NCBI GenBank assembly: GCA_006844705.1
Contig: SPJS01000063.1
Span: 48,183-112,182, forward strand
Source: Methylococcaceae bacterium
Lineage (GTDB): Bacteria; Pseudomonadota; Gammaproteobacteria; Methylococcales; Methylomonadaceae
Reading direction: 5' to 3'
DNA length: 64,000 nucleotides
The notes under the pieces were generated by a model that worked only from the letters and a program-made list of their open reading frames with translations, was not told the origin of the DNA and did not search any database. This document shows positions 1 to 9,097 of the stretch, piece after piece. Position 1 is the first letter of the stretch. Each line of letters begins with the position of its first letter. The translations under genes were made by a program, and so were the position numbers.

Positions 1-1
1 T

Positions 2-2251
2 GACCTGATCCAGGTGTTGGGATGGGCGGGAAATGACAGCAAAGTCATCGACATGAGTCAAACATTCTCTATTGATGAGTTACCCGTGTATGTGCTGAAC
101 AGCATGGCGCGCGCGTATCGCAATCTGCAACACTTTGCCAAAGCTGAATTACTTTACCGGAAAATTCTACGCTTTGATGAAACGCATTTTGATTCAATCC
201 TTGGTCTCGCCAGTGTACTGATCGATCAGCAAAAACTGCCAGAAGCAGACATCCTGATTCAACAGGCATTGACTGCAAAACCTCTGAATAGCAATGCCTT
301 GCTCGTAAAAGCTTATTTGATGGAGTCCCGTCAGGATTATCTGGAAGCCTCGGTCTGTTATAAGCGCGTATTGGATCAAACTCGGGCACACCGCGATGCT
401 GTTCGAGGTTATGTGTTTGCCGTCAATCAGCTTAAATCACATATTCTCGCCTATGACATGGCTAAAAAGCACCGCTCATTTTTTAGTGATGAGGAATGGA
501 TCAAACTGAATTGGGATCGAGCAGCAACATTTATTCGCTGGGGAGAAGCGCCGGTCAAGAACCCACTGGATCGCTACGCCGAAACTGGCTATGCAATCGC
601 GCTGATTGAAGACAATCTTGAGTTATTGGAAAAACTGCAACCACCCAATCAGAAAATATGGTGGGCCCGTGCGCAGTTTGATCTGATGGTGGCACTGCGT
701 GACCGTAAACTAATGCGTGATGTGGTCAAAATTTATGACCAATTACAGCAACAACAGATTTCACTACCTGCCTATGCCAAAATTGCCGCCGCCGATGCTT
801 TTCTGTTTCTCCAACAACCAGAAACGGCACGCGATTTATACCAGGACGTCCTGACCGAATTTCCACAAAGCTACAATGCCGGTATCTCACTGGCTACCGC
901 ATTAATTGAAACAGAAGACATTGAAGACGCTATCGAACAAGCTGAACAAATGGCGGCGTTGCAACCCAAAAAACTGTGGTACAAAAGTCCGAAAGGCGGC
1001 GAAATTTTATATTCGCGGGGCAACCCGAAAAAAACCGAAACGGAACTGGCCAGTACTAAATTCACCGCTTATGCTGATCGTCTGGCCCACGCATTTGATC
1101 GCAGTGAATTTCTTTACTCGAATGCTTCTTACAACACCAACCTCCGCAGTACCCGCTCACATATCGCGCTTTATCGTGGCTGGCCGCGCGCAGCAAAAGA
1201 ACAATTCCTGACGGCATTAAATATTGATGCAGATCATCTGGGGTTACAGTCCGGCCTGAGTTCAGCCTATCATGATTTACGTGAATATCAGCTGGAAGAG
1301 CAAAACACCCTGGCGTTGTATGACCATTATTCCGAGAATAATGGTGTCCAGAAACTGAAACGCTTATGGGATATTCACAATATGCGTGAATTTAAAGTGT
1401 TCACCCAGGGCGGTTTCAGCTCCGGCTCGGCACTGGGCAGTGAATCTGTCAGTGTCGATGCTTATTTATATTCCCGTCCGCTTGATTATCAGTGGCGGGC
1501 ATTTACCCGTTTTCGCTGGCAAACCGGCAAATTTCAGGAAGGCCGCGGCTATTTTGAACGCTATGGCGTGGGGCTGGAATATGCCATCCCCGACTGGCTG
1601 GCCAATGCCGAAATTCACTATGATACCTTTGACGGCTCGGCGCTGGGTGCACGTTTTGACGTCACCCATGGCTTTGATGACCACTGGTCAGCTTCACTAC
1701 ATTTTGATTCGCATAGCGACCAGATTTCCTTACGTGGCTTTAGAAGTGGTGTGACCGCTTATGGCCAACAGTTTGTGGTGCGATATCGCACACATGAATC
1801 GCGCCAGTTTGAACTGCGTCAGCACTACTTTAACTACAGTGACAACAATAATCGCTATGCGGCTTATTTTGATTACTTCGAGCGCTGGATCAGCGGCCCC
1901 ATTTACAAATTTTCCACGCGTTTGAATATGGGTTATTCGCATAACAGTAACAGTGATGTGTTTTATTACAGCCCGGCCAATGATATGTCCGCCTCAATCA
2001 CGCTGGATAACGACATCCTCACTTATCGTCATTATGATCTCGCCTTTAATCAACGCATCGCACTGACAATTGGTCCCTACTGGCAGGACCACCAGGGCAC
2101 AGATATAGTCGGCCAGATTCTGTATGAACATCGCTGGCAGGCACATGACCGTTATCAACTGGTCTATGGAGCAACTCACGGCTATCCTGTTTATGACGGT
2201 ATCCGCGAAACCACCTGGCAATTCCACCTGAATTTGAATATCCGATTTTAA
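2..2251 (+). CDS. pgaA: PgaA, PNAG export porin (5' end cut by window edge)
   Basis: Outer-membrane porin that exports partially de-N-acetylated poly-beta-1,6-N-acetylglucosamine. About 749 residues are visible, against roughly 800 for E. coli PgaA. The frame stays open to the left edge and no signal peptide is present, so the true start lies outside the window; the GTG at position 14 is not a convincing start. Roughly the first 450 residues are TPR-like helices that would bind the polymer in the periplasm; from about residue 480 there are alternating aromatic-rich beta strands of a C-terminal barrel ending in an aromatic-rich strand (last residues NIRF), as outer-membrane proteins do. It is the first visible gene of pgaABCD, with pgaB starting two bases after its stop codon. 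The identification rests on architecture plus operon order. Confidence 0.9.
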   Translation, partial: DLIQVLGWAGNDSKVIDMSQTFSIDELPVYVLNSMARAYRNLQHFAKAELLYRKILRFDETHFDSILGLASVLIDQQKLPEADILIQQALTAKPLNSNALLVKAYLMESRQDYLEASVCYKRVLDQTRAHRDAVRGYVFAVNQLKSHILAYDMAKKHRSFFSDEEWIKLNWDRAATFIRWGEAPVKNPLDRYAETGYAIALIEDNLELLEKLQPPNQKIWWARAQFDLMVALRDRKLMRDVVKIYDQLQQQQISLPAYAKIAAADAFLFLQQPETARDLYQDVLTEFPQSYNAGISLATALIETEDIEDAIEQAEQMAALQPKKLWYKSPKGGEILYSRGNPKKTETELASTKFTAYADRLAHAFDRSEFLYSNASYNTNLRSTRSHIALYRGWPRAAKEQFLTALNIDADHLGLQSGLSSAYHDLREYQLEEQNTLALYDHYSENNGVQKLKRLWDIHNMREFKVFTQGGFSSGSALGSESVSVDAYLYSRPLDYQWRAFTRFRWQTGKFQEGRGYFERYGVGLEYAIPDWLANAEIHYDTFDGSALGARFDVTHGFDDHWSASLHFDSHSDQISLRGFRSGVTAYGQQFVVRYRTHESRQFELRQHYFNYSDNNNRYAAYFDYFERWISGPIYKFSTRLNMGYSHNSNSDVFYYSPANDMSASITLDNDILTYRHYDLAFNQRIALTIGPYWQDHQGTDIVGQILYEHRWQAHDRYQLVYGATHGYPVYDGIRETTWQFHLNLNIRF

Positions 2252-2253
2252 TT

Positions 2254-4128
2254 ATGCTCCGTTTAACCCTGCTTCTTGTCACTCTGTTCTTCTGCCAGCC
2301 GGGACTGGCAGACAACCGATTTATCAGCCTGTGCTATCACGATGTCAAAGATGAATGGGATGATGACCCGATGACGGTCACCACTGAAAATCTCATTAGT
2401 CATTTTTCCTGGTTAAAAGAACATGGTTATCACCCAGTGAGCGTGCAGGATATTCTGGATGCCAAAGCGGGCAAGTTCAGATTACCGGAAAAAGCCGTAT
2501 TGCTCAGCTTTGATGATGGCTATAAAAACTTTTACCACAAAATCTATCCTGCACTGAAGCTGTTTAATTACCCGGCCGTGTTTGGCGTGGTTACGTCCTG
2601 GCTGCAGGTCGCCGAAGGCGAATCAGTGCAATATGGCGACCAACAAAAAGCGCGGGAAGACTTTTTAAGCTGGGCGCAGATACGCGAGATGATGAATTCG
2701 GGACTGATTGAAATTGCCTCGCACAGTCATGATTTGCACCGCGGCCTGCAAGGAAACCCGCAAGGCAACAGCCAGCCTGCCGCGATTACCCGCCAGTATT
2801 TTCCAGCAACCGGGCTGTATGAAAATGATTTCCACTATCTGCAACGGGTAAGGGATGATCTGAAACGCAGTGCGGATATTTTGCAGCAATATACCGGCAA
2901 ACGTCCGCGAGTTATGGTCTGGCCGTATGGTGCATATAGCCGAGAAACCCAGGCCATTGCCCGCCAGCAGGGAATGACTCTTTCCCTTGCTCTGGACAGC
3001 AAAATTAATGCTGTTGAAGCCGTTGATGTAATTACCCGTCATTTGGTCATCGACAACCCAGATATCAATCACTATATCTACAGCATGCATCACCTTGAAG
3101 ATCAGCAACCTATCCGCGTCGCACACGTTGATCTTGATTACATTTACGACCCGAATCCAGAGCAAATTAATGCCAACTTAAGCAAATTGCTGGATCGTAT
3201 TAAACAAATGCGTATCAATACAGTTTATCTGCAGGCATTTTCAGACCCCGATGGCGATGGCAATACTGATGCCTTGTATTTCCCAAATCGTCACATGCCG
3301 GTCAAGGCGGATTTGTTTAATCGCATCGCCTGGCAATTAAAGACTCGTGCACAGGTCAATGTGTATGCCTGGTTACCTGTTTTATCTTTTCAGTCAGACG
3401 TGCCGGAAGACTGGTGGGTGTATGAAAACAAAAACGGCAATATCATCAAAAGCACAAACAATTATCAGCGCCTGTCGCCATTTCACCCCGATGCCCGCCG
3501 CTGGGTGGGTGAAATCTATCAAGATCTGGCGAAAACCAGTCATTTTTCCGGCATTCTGTTTCATGACGACGCCTTCCTGACTGATTTTGAAGATTTCAGT
3601 CCTTATGCCGTCACCCAATTAAAAAGCTTGCCCCCCGCACAACAACTGGATAAAAAAATCACGGCATTAAGCGACTTCACCCACTATCTTGCTGAACAGG
3701 TTCGCTTTTATCGTCCGGAAATAAAAACTGCGCGCAATATGTACGCCAATGTGGTGATGCAACCGGTCAGCAGTGAGTGGTTTGCCCAGACCTTGCAAAA
3801 CTTTCTGGACAATTACGACTATGTCGCCCTCATGGCGATGCCGTATATAGAAAATGCTGAGCACCCGGAAAGCTGGCTGAAAGAACTGATTGCCAAAGTC
3901 GCTGCGCACCCTGATGCCTTGCAAAAAACTGTATTCGAGCTGCAAACCGTTGATTGGCGTACCCAGCAAAAAATACCGAATGACACGTTACGCACTCATT
4001 TGCAGATATTACAACGTCATAACGTCATGAATTATGGCTACTACCCGGATGATTTTCATATCGACAGCCCTTCATTAAGCATGTTGAAAGAAATGATGAC
4101 ACTGGAAACCTTTCCTTATGGCATTTAA
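2254..4128 (+). CDS. pgaB: PgaB, PNAG N-deacetylase
   Basis: Periplasmic enzyme that deacetylates a fraction of the GlcNAc residues of PNAG before export through PgaA. The 624-residue protein has a signal peptide ending near residue 19 (GLA|D). The N-terminal polysaccharide-deacetylase (CE4-type) domain carries SFDDGY at residues 85-90 and ASHSHDLH at 155-162, which supply the catalytic Asp and the metal-binding His residues. From about residue 280 the C-terminal half matches the glycoside-hydrolase-like PNAG-binding domain of PgaB, with an FHDDAF motif in the expected acidic site. Length fits the two-domain family. The ATG follows the pgaA stop by two bases, so translation is probably coupled. 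Confidence 0.95.
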   Translation: MLRLTLLLVTLFFCQPGLADNRFISLCYHDVKDEWDDDPMTVTTENLISHFSWLKEHGYHPVSVQDILDAKAGKFRLPEKAVLLSFDDGYKNFYHKIYPALKLFNYPAVFGVVTSWLQVAEGESVQYGDQQKAREDFLSWAQIREMMNSGLIEIASHSHDLHRGLQGNPQGNSQPAAITRQYFPATGLYENDFHYLQRVRDDLKRSADILQQYTGKRPRVMVWPYGAYSRETQAIARQQGMTLSLALDSKINAVEAVDVITRHLVIDNPDINHYIYSMHHLEDQQPIRVAHVDLDYIYDPNPEQINANLSKLLDRIKQMRINTVYLQAFSDPDGDGNTDALYFPNRHMPVKADLFNRIAWQLKTRAQVNVYAWLPVLSFQSDVPEDWWVYENKNGNIIKSTNNYQRLSPFHPDARRWVGEIYQDLAKTSHFSGILFHDDAFLTDFEDFSPYAVTQLKSLPPAQQLDKKITALSDFTHYLAEQVRFYRPEIKTARNMYANVVMQPVSSEWFAQTLQNFLDNYDYVALMAMPYIENAEHPESWLKELIAKVAAHPDALQKTVFELQTVDWRTQQKIPNDTLRTHLQILQRHNVMNYGYYPDDFHIDSPSLSMLKEMMTLETFPYGI

Positions 4129-4157
4129 ATTTCAACCTGTTAATAACGACGTAACTT

Positions 4158-5525
4158 ATGGATAGCCAGACCCTACAACAACATATAGATAACATTCTAT
4201 TGTTTCTACATGCCAACGGTATTTGGCTGACAGATGTTTGTGTTAACGCATATACAGCTGTGAAACATTGGCTATGGTTTAATCTGCTTGATTCTCTGCT
4301 GGAATTTACCTTTTATTATCCGTTGTTCATGGCCTATCTGTGGATGATTGGTGCCTTGATTTATTTTTTCCGCTGGGAAAACAGAAGTGACAATGACCCG
4401 AAGCACCAGCCTAAACTCAGTGAACATCCACCTGTGTCCATCGTCGTCCCTTGTTATAACGAAGGCGCTGATATCCGCGAAACCCTTGAATATCTTCTGT
4501 TACAGGATTACCCGGAATTTGAAATCATTGCGGTAAACGATGGCAGCACCGATAACACGCTCGATGAATTGAATGCCCTGGCTGAGGATTATTCACAGGT
4601 CAGAGTCGTCAACCATGAAACCAACCAGGGCAAAGCAGCCGCACTAAATACTGCCAGCCTGTTAAGCCGCCACGAATTTCTGGTATGTATTGACGGCGAC
4701 GCCCTGCTCGGTAAGAACGCAGTCGCCTGGATGATGCGTCATTTTTTAAATGGCCCGCGAGTCGCTGCTGTCACTGGCAACCCCCGCATTCGCACTCGAA
4801 CCACATTGTTGGGCAAAATTCAGGTCGGTGAATTTTCTGCCATTATTGGCATGATCAAGCGCGCGCAAAGGGTATATGGACGCATTTTTACCGTTTCTGG
4901 CGTCATCGCCGCATTCAGGAAATCTGCGCTTCATCGTGTCGGCTATTGGCATACCGATATGATTACAGAAGATATCGACATCAGCTGGAAACTGCAACTG
5001 GATCACTGGGATATTCGGTACGAACCAAATGCCTTGTGCTGGATTTTAATGCCGGAAACCCTGAAAGGTTTATGGAAACAACGCCTGCGCTGGGCGCAAG
5101 GCGGTGTTGAAGTGCTATTCCGCTACTTTAAAAACATGAGCGCCTGGCATTCTCACCGCATGTGGATCGTGTTTTTTGAGCATATTGTCAGTATCTTCTG
5201 GGCTTACAGCATTGTCTTCACGTTTCTCATCTGGATCACCAGTTTTTTCTTTGTACTCCCTGATGAATTTATTGTCCCCACCCTGCTACCCAGTTGGGGC
5301 GGTGTTTTACTTGGCATAACCTGCTTACTGCAATTTGCCATCAGTCTGTTTATCGACAGCCGTTATGAAAAAGGCATCGGAAAAATTTATTTCTGGTTAA
5401 TCTGGTACCCCTTGCTGTATTGGATTATCAGTGTAGCAACCAGTGTGGCAGGCTTCATTAAAGCAATGCTAAAGAAAAAAGGTAGAAATGCCGTTTGGGA
5501 AAGCCCAGACAGAGGCGTGAGATGA
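4158..5525 (+). CDS. pgaC: PgaC, PNAG synthase glycosyltransferase
   Basis: Inner-membrane family-2 glycosyltransferase that polymerises UDP-GlcNAc into PNAG. The 455-residue protein has a hydrophobic N-terminal segment (about 45-70), then a cytosolic GT2 domain with the nucleotide-binding DGS (128-130), the metal-binding DGD (179-181), the catalytic-base region EDID (271-274) and the processive signature QRLRW (308-312). Several membrane segments follow from about residue 335 to the end. It lies third in the pga operon, 29 bases after pgaB, and its stop overlaps the pgaD start in an ATGA arrangement. All signature residues of an active processive synthase are present. Confidence 0.95.
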   Translation: MDSQTLQQHIDNILLFLHANGIWLTDVCVNAYTAVKHWLWFNLLDSLLEFTFYYPLFMAYLWMIGALIYFFRWENRSDNDPKHQPKLSEHPPVSIVVPCYNEGADIRETLEYLLLQDYPEFEIIAVNDGSTDNTLDELNALAEDYSQVRVVNHETNQGKAAALNTASLLSRHEFLVCIDGDALLGKNAVAWMMRHFLNGPRVAAVTGNPRIRTRTTLLGKIQVGEFSAIIGMIKRAQRVYGRIFTVSGVIAAFRKSALHRVGYWHTDMITEDIDISWKLQLDHWDIRYEPNALCWILMPETLKGLWKQRLRWAQGGVEVLFRYFKNMSAWHSHRMWIVFFEHIVSIFWAYSIVFTFLIWITSFFFVLPDEFIVPTLLPSWGGVLLGITCLLQFAISLFIDSRYEKGIGKIYFWLIWYPLLYWIISVATSVAGFIKAMLKKKGRNAVWESPDRGVR

Positions 5526-6004
5526 AGCAAAGAGAACTGATTCTTGATGTGCCCAGCATGCAAACGCTGTGGCAAAAATATTCATCAGCACTCCTGACGT
5601 TTATTTTCTGGGTGCTGTGGTTTTTTTTGTGGATGCCGGTAATTACTGCACTGGCCTGGTATTTCGGTTTCGAAATCATGTATTTGGAAATGTTCGAAAT
5701 GTCTGGCTACCAGGCGGTAATCCGCAGCTTCTTAAATTTTTTGCTGGTGGTATTTTTACTGGGTGGGGCCTTGGCATCCTGGGCAGGCTATAACTACATT
5801 CGCTTTAAAGGCAAGGACAAAAGGTCTACACCCATGCAGGTTTCAACACAACAACAAGCTGACTACCTGAATACGAACGAACACCTGTTGTCCGAATTTC
5901 AGCATCAACAACGACTATCGGTCAGCTTTGATGATCATGGCGCAATCAGTAAGATTGCGCCTTGTCAAACAGCAGAAAATCAATTGAAGACTTCGGACGA
6001 TTGA
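5522..6004 (+). CDS. pgaD: PgaD, accessory subunit of PNAG synthase
   Basis: Small inner-membrane partner of PgaC, needed for polymerisation and, in E. coli, for c-di-GMP control of the synthase. I place the start at the ATG overlapping the pgaC stop (ATGA) rather than at an upstream GTG inside pgaC; this gives 160 residues. Two strong transmembrane segments occupy roughly residues 18-45 and 60-90, followed by a polar cytosolic tail. Sequence conservation in this family is weak, so the call leans on size, topology and position at the end of pgaABC. A c-di-GMP-related protein is encoded at 36933-38732, but no direct link is visible. Confidence 0.85.
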   Translation: MKQRELILDVPSMQTLWQKYSSALLTFIFWVLWFFLWMPVITALAWYFGFEIMYLEMFEMSGYQAVIRSFLNFLLVVFLLGGALASWAGYNYIRFKGKDKRSTPMQVSTQQQADYLNTNEHLLSEFQHQQRLSVSFDDHGAISKIAPCQTAENQLKTSDD

Positions 6005-6021
6005 TATTCACCATTTTCTAC

Positions 6022-6657
6022 TTACTGTTTTACTGCCTTTCTTGGGATCATCGCCAATAATGCAGTAGCAAATAACCAGATTGCCCCAGGTACCGGTACA
6101 GCAGCGACCGAGTACTCAACGACAAATCCTGCAGCGGTATAATCAATATAGCTTCCGTTAAAATAAGAAGAATCTATATTGGTATCATTCCAGCGACCGC
6201 CCTGTGCGCCTTCATGCCACCAGTAAAGCAAATAATCTTCATTGTTTGGCGTACTGTTATCACCATCTTGCCAATGATTCGGCTCACCCGGCAACCAGTT
6301 GTCATAATTGAAGCTTTCACCAGTCACCCACTGCCATGATTGATGTTGCCAACCCCCCTGTTGATCCTGAACGCTGTTATCAAATCCCCCCAGATAATGG
6401 CCTTGGGCACCCAATCCCCAGACAAAATCATCTTCCTCTACACTGGTGATGGTTGCCAAATGTCCCTGTAATCCAGCATGGACCAAAGATTGCGCATACG
6501 CATTTGCCTCATCCCAGGCCAGGCGCTCACCCAGCTCAGTAAAACTAATCAATTCATAGTAATGGTTGTTTTGGCTATTAAAAGTTACAACACCCGCCTG
6601 CGAATTAGCAGAAAATAATAGGGCGGCCAATATCGTCAAGATCTTAGTGTGTTTCAT
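6022..6657 (-). CDS. C-type-lectin-domain protein with VPxPA-type sorting tail
   Basis: A 211-residue secreted protein. It has a signal peptide (cleavage near NSQA|G), then a C-type lectin-like domain: the early YYELISF...AWDEANAYAQS part and the late signature with W, TGE, NYDNW and GEPN at about residues 110-128, which in carbohydrate-binding members supplies Ca2+/sugar ligands. The C-terminus is PVPGAIWLFATALLAM followed by basic residues, the form of VPLPA/PEP-CTERM-type sorting signals (motif, membrane helix, Arg/Lys). The ATG at 6657 is preferred over the GTG one codon upstream because AGGTGA lies correctly before it. It is tail-to-tail with pgaD (17 bases apart). A sigma-54-type promoter lies upstream. 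The ligand is unknown; binding the neighbouring PNAG is only a guess. Confidence 0.8.
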   Translation of the reverse strand: MKHTKILTILAALLFSANSQAGVVTFNSQNNHYYELISFTELGERLAWDEANAYAQSLVHAGLQGHLATITSVEEDDFVWGLGAQGHYLGGFDNSVQDQQGGWQHQSWQWVTGESFNYDNWLPGEPNHWQDGDNSTPNNEDYLLYWWHEGAQGGRWNDTNIDSSYFNGSYIDYTAAGFVVEYSVAAVPVPGAIWLFATALLAMIPRKAVKQ

Positions 6658-6696
6658 CACTCACCTGTTAAAAGTAAAAGTTGTTGCCTGTATTTC

Positions 6697-6712
6697 AGCA
6701 AATTTGAGGCCA
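6697..6712 (-). promoter_or_regulatory. Candidate sigma-54 (-24/-12) promoter of the lectin gene
   Basis: Read on the minus strand the site is TGGCCTCAAATTTGCT, against the consensus TGGCACGNNNNTTGCW. The invariant GG and GC are exactly 10 bases apart, and the -12 element TTGCT is perfect. The -12 GC lies about 41 bases before the ATG at 6657, which leaves a leader of about 29 bases. Confidence 0.6.
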
Positions 6713-6879
6713 AGCTTTGAAGTTCATTACAAAACGCTTATAATCAATAACTATCAAACACTTATACAAGCCACAATATTAATTTACTGAATCGCGCCTG
6801 AGCTGCGCTATCATTCATGCCATTAATGTCATGGCCTAATTTAATAATTTGACAGAAATGTCAGTGCGTTGGAACAAGT

Positions 6880-7311
6880 ATGGAAATAATGACTACCCTG
6901 AATACTTTTTTTGGCGGGGCTCTCATCGGGCTTAGCGCCATCACATTATTTCTTTTCACTGGTCGAATCGCTGGAATCAGTGGGATTATGGCCGGCTTCA
7001 AACAATGCCTACTGAACAAAACAGCGTGGCGACCGGCATTTTTGCTGGGGCTTGTTGCAGGTGCTTTTTTATATACCCTGGCCAACCCGGCATTTATCTA
7101 TTCGCAAGATGACAATACTCCCTTGGGTTTGTTAATCAGCGGCGGGTTTCTGGTTGGCCTGGGGAGTCGTCTAGGTAATGGCTGCACAAGCGGTCATGGC
7201 ATTTGCGGTATTGCCAATTTTTCACCCCGATCCATTATTGCCACATTGACCTTCATGAGTTGTGGCCTGCTTACTGTTTTTCTGATTAAACACCTTTTTC
7301 CTGAATTATGA
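6880..7311 (+). CDS. YeeE/YedE-family membrane protein, first half
   Basis: A 143-residue membrane protein of the YeeE/YedE (DUF6691-like) family, thought to carry sulfur compounds such as thiosulfate. It has about four hydrophobic segments. The signature GSRLGNGCTSGHGICG at about residues 95-110 contains the conserved Cys typical of the family. Like many proteobacteria this organism splits the transporter into two small proteins; the second follows with an ATGA overlap. ATG at 6880 and a second ATG four codons in are both possible starts. The substrate is inferred from the family only. Confidence 0.8.
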   Translation: MEIMTTLNTFFGGALIGLSAITLFLFTGRIAGISGIMAGFKQCLLNKTAWRPAFLLGLVAGAFLYTLANPAFIYSQDDNTPLGLLISGGFLVGLGSRLGNGCTSGHGICGIANFSPRSIIATLTFMSCGLLTVFLIKHLFPEL

Positions 7312-7736
7312 AACAATCATTTATCGCACTTTTATGCGGCACTCTTTTTGGATTTGGGCTGGCGTTTTCCGGCATGATTCACCCTGAAAACGTCATTGCA
7401 TTTCTGGATATCACCGGACAATGGGATCCTGGCCTGGCTCTAGTCATGGCAGGTGCTTTAGTTGTTGCTATCCCCGGGTTTTATTTTATCCGTCAACGTC
7501 ATCAACCATTAATGGCCAGTGACTTCTGCTTGTCCGCTAAAACTAATATTGATGCGCCGTTGGTTGCCGGTGCAGCACTCTTTGGCATCGGCTGGGGAAT
7601 GAGTGGTTATTGCCCTGGCCCTGCCATCGCCGGTTTGGGTACAGGAAATTTGGATGCAATCTTTGTAATCCTGTCTATTTATACTGGATTTATGAGCCAA
7701 CCATTATTCTTCAAAAAAATTAACTCAGGCCGCTAG
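7308..7736 (+). CDS. YeeE/YedE-family membrane protein, second half
   Basis: A 142-residue membrane protein, the partner of the gene just upstream, with which it overlaps by four bases. It opens with a glycine-rich hydrophobic helix (GTLFGFGLAFSGM) and has the second conserved Cys motif WGMSGYCPGPAIAGLG at about residues 95-110, the counterpart of the Cys motif in the first protein. Together the two would form one YeeE-like sulfur-compound channel. The gene ends at a TAG whose last base is the first base of the xseA GTG, so expression is probably continuous with xseA. Confidence 0.8.
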   Translation: MKQSFIALLCGTLFGFGLAFSGMIHPENVIAFLDITGQWDPGLALVMAGALVVAIPGFYFIRQRHQPLMASDFCLSAKTNIDAPLVAGAALFGIGWGMSGYCPGPAIAGLGTGNLDAIFVILSIYTGFMSQPLFFKKINSGR

Positions 7737-9097
7737 TGGAGAACGCTCTTTCTACCTCCGGCGACCAACCGCTCACTGTCAGTCAGCTCAACCGCTCGGC
7801 AAAGCAATTATTGAATGAGCATTTCATGCACCTTCGTGTGGAAGGTGAACTTTCCAACCTTAGCCAACCTGCGTCCGGCCATATCTATTTTTCGCTGAAA
7901 GATAGCCGCGCACAGGTACGTTGTGCCATGTTTAAAGGTCAGCGACGCAAGTTGAAGTTTGCGGTCAGTGATGGTTTACAAGTGATCGTTTCAGCTCAGG
8001 TCAGCCTGTATGAACCTCGCGGTGATTACCAACTGATTGTTGATAATATCCAGGAAAGTGGTGATGGTGCGCTGCAAAAAGCGTTTGATCAATTAAAACA
8101 AAAACTGCATAAGGAAGGCCTGTTTGATGATCAGCATAAGTACCCGCCCCCTGTGTTACCCACACAAATAGGCATCATTACCTCATCAACGGGTGCTGCA
8201 TTGCATGATATCCGAACGGTATTGCAACGCCGCTTTCCAGCCATTCCTGTCATCGTTTATCCAACCCAGGTACAGGGTGAAAAAGCAACTCAGGAAATAA
8301 TCCATGCGATTCAAATGGCCAATGACCGTAACGAAGTCGATGTTCTGATACTTGCCAGAGGCGGTGGATCGCTGGAAGATTTATGGTGTTTTAATGAAGA
8401 ACGTGTCGCCCGAGCTATTTTTTCCAGTGAATTGCCCATCATCAGCGGCATAGGTCATGAGGTAGATTTTACCATTGCAGATTTTGTCGCTGATCTCCGC
8501 GCCCCTACGCCTTCAGCCGCCGCAGAACACGCGGTTCCACTACAACATGATTGGTTGCAGCACTTTATGCAACGTGAGCAGTTTCTGCATCAATTGATGT
8601 TAAAGCGTTTTGAACTGGGTAAAAAGAGCCTTGACTGGCTACAGCACCGCTTAAAACAAAATCACCCGGGGCAGCAATTACAGCGCAATGCACAACGTCT
8701 TGATGAATTGGAAAACCGGTTGACAGGTCACTGGAAACACCGGTTTCTACGCGATACTGCACGCTTGCAGCAGTCGCACAGTCAATTGATGCTGCTGACA
8801 CCGGTAACACGTCTTAAACAACAACAGCAATCACTGGCTTTCCTGGAACAAAGAATCCTGCAGGCCCTGCGCAATAAACTGAAAATATTAAACCGCAAAC
8901 AGCACGCCATTATGCAGACTTTACATGCCGTCAGTCCTCTGGCTACACTAAAGCGCGGTTACGCCATTGTCTGTCCACTGCAAAGTGATACCATCATCAA
9001 GTCATCCTCTGAACTTGCCGTAGATGACCTTACTGAAACGCGTTTTGGCAATGGCTCTGTCATCAGCCAGATCAAGGAAATAAAAGATGAAAACTAG
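7736..9097 (+). CDS. xseA: Exodeoxyribonuclease VII large subunit
   Basis: Catalytic large subunit of exonuclease VII, which degrades single-stranded DNA from both ends. The 453-residue protein has an N-terminal OB-fold (about 10-105, with VEGELSNL and SGHIYFSLKD), the catalytic domain with GIITSSTGAALHDI near residue 150 and the RGGGSLEDLWCFN block near 205, a GIGHEVDFTIADFVAD-type block near 245, and a long coiled-coil helical region used to bind XseB. The start is GTG at 7736, directly at the end of the preceding gene. The end overlaps the peptidase gene by 11 bases. xseB is not in the window. Confidence 0.95.
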   Translation: MENALSTSGDQPLTVSQLNRSAKQLLNEHFMHLRVEGELSNLSQPASGHIYFSLKDSRAQVRCAMFKGQRRKLKFAVSDGLQVIVSAQVSLYEPRGDYQLIVDNIQESGDGALQKAFDQLKQKLHKEGLFDDQHKYPPPVLPTQIGIITSSTGAALHDIRTVLQRRFPAIPVIVYPTQVQGEKATQEIIHAIQMANDRNEVDVLILARGGGSLEDLWCFNEERVARAIFSSELPIISGIGHEVDFTIADFVADLRAPTPSAAAEHAVPLQHDWLQHFMQREQFLHQLMLKRFELGKKSLDWLQHRLKQNHPGQQLQRNAQRLDELENRLTGHWKHRFLRDTARLQQSHSQLMLLTPVTRLKQQQQSLAFLEQRILQALRNKLKILNRKQHAIMQTLHAVSPLATLKRGYAIVCPLQSDTIIKSSSELAVDDLTETRFGNGSVISQIKEIKDEN

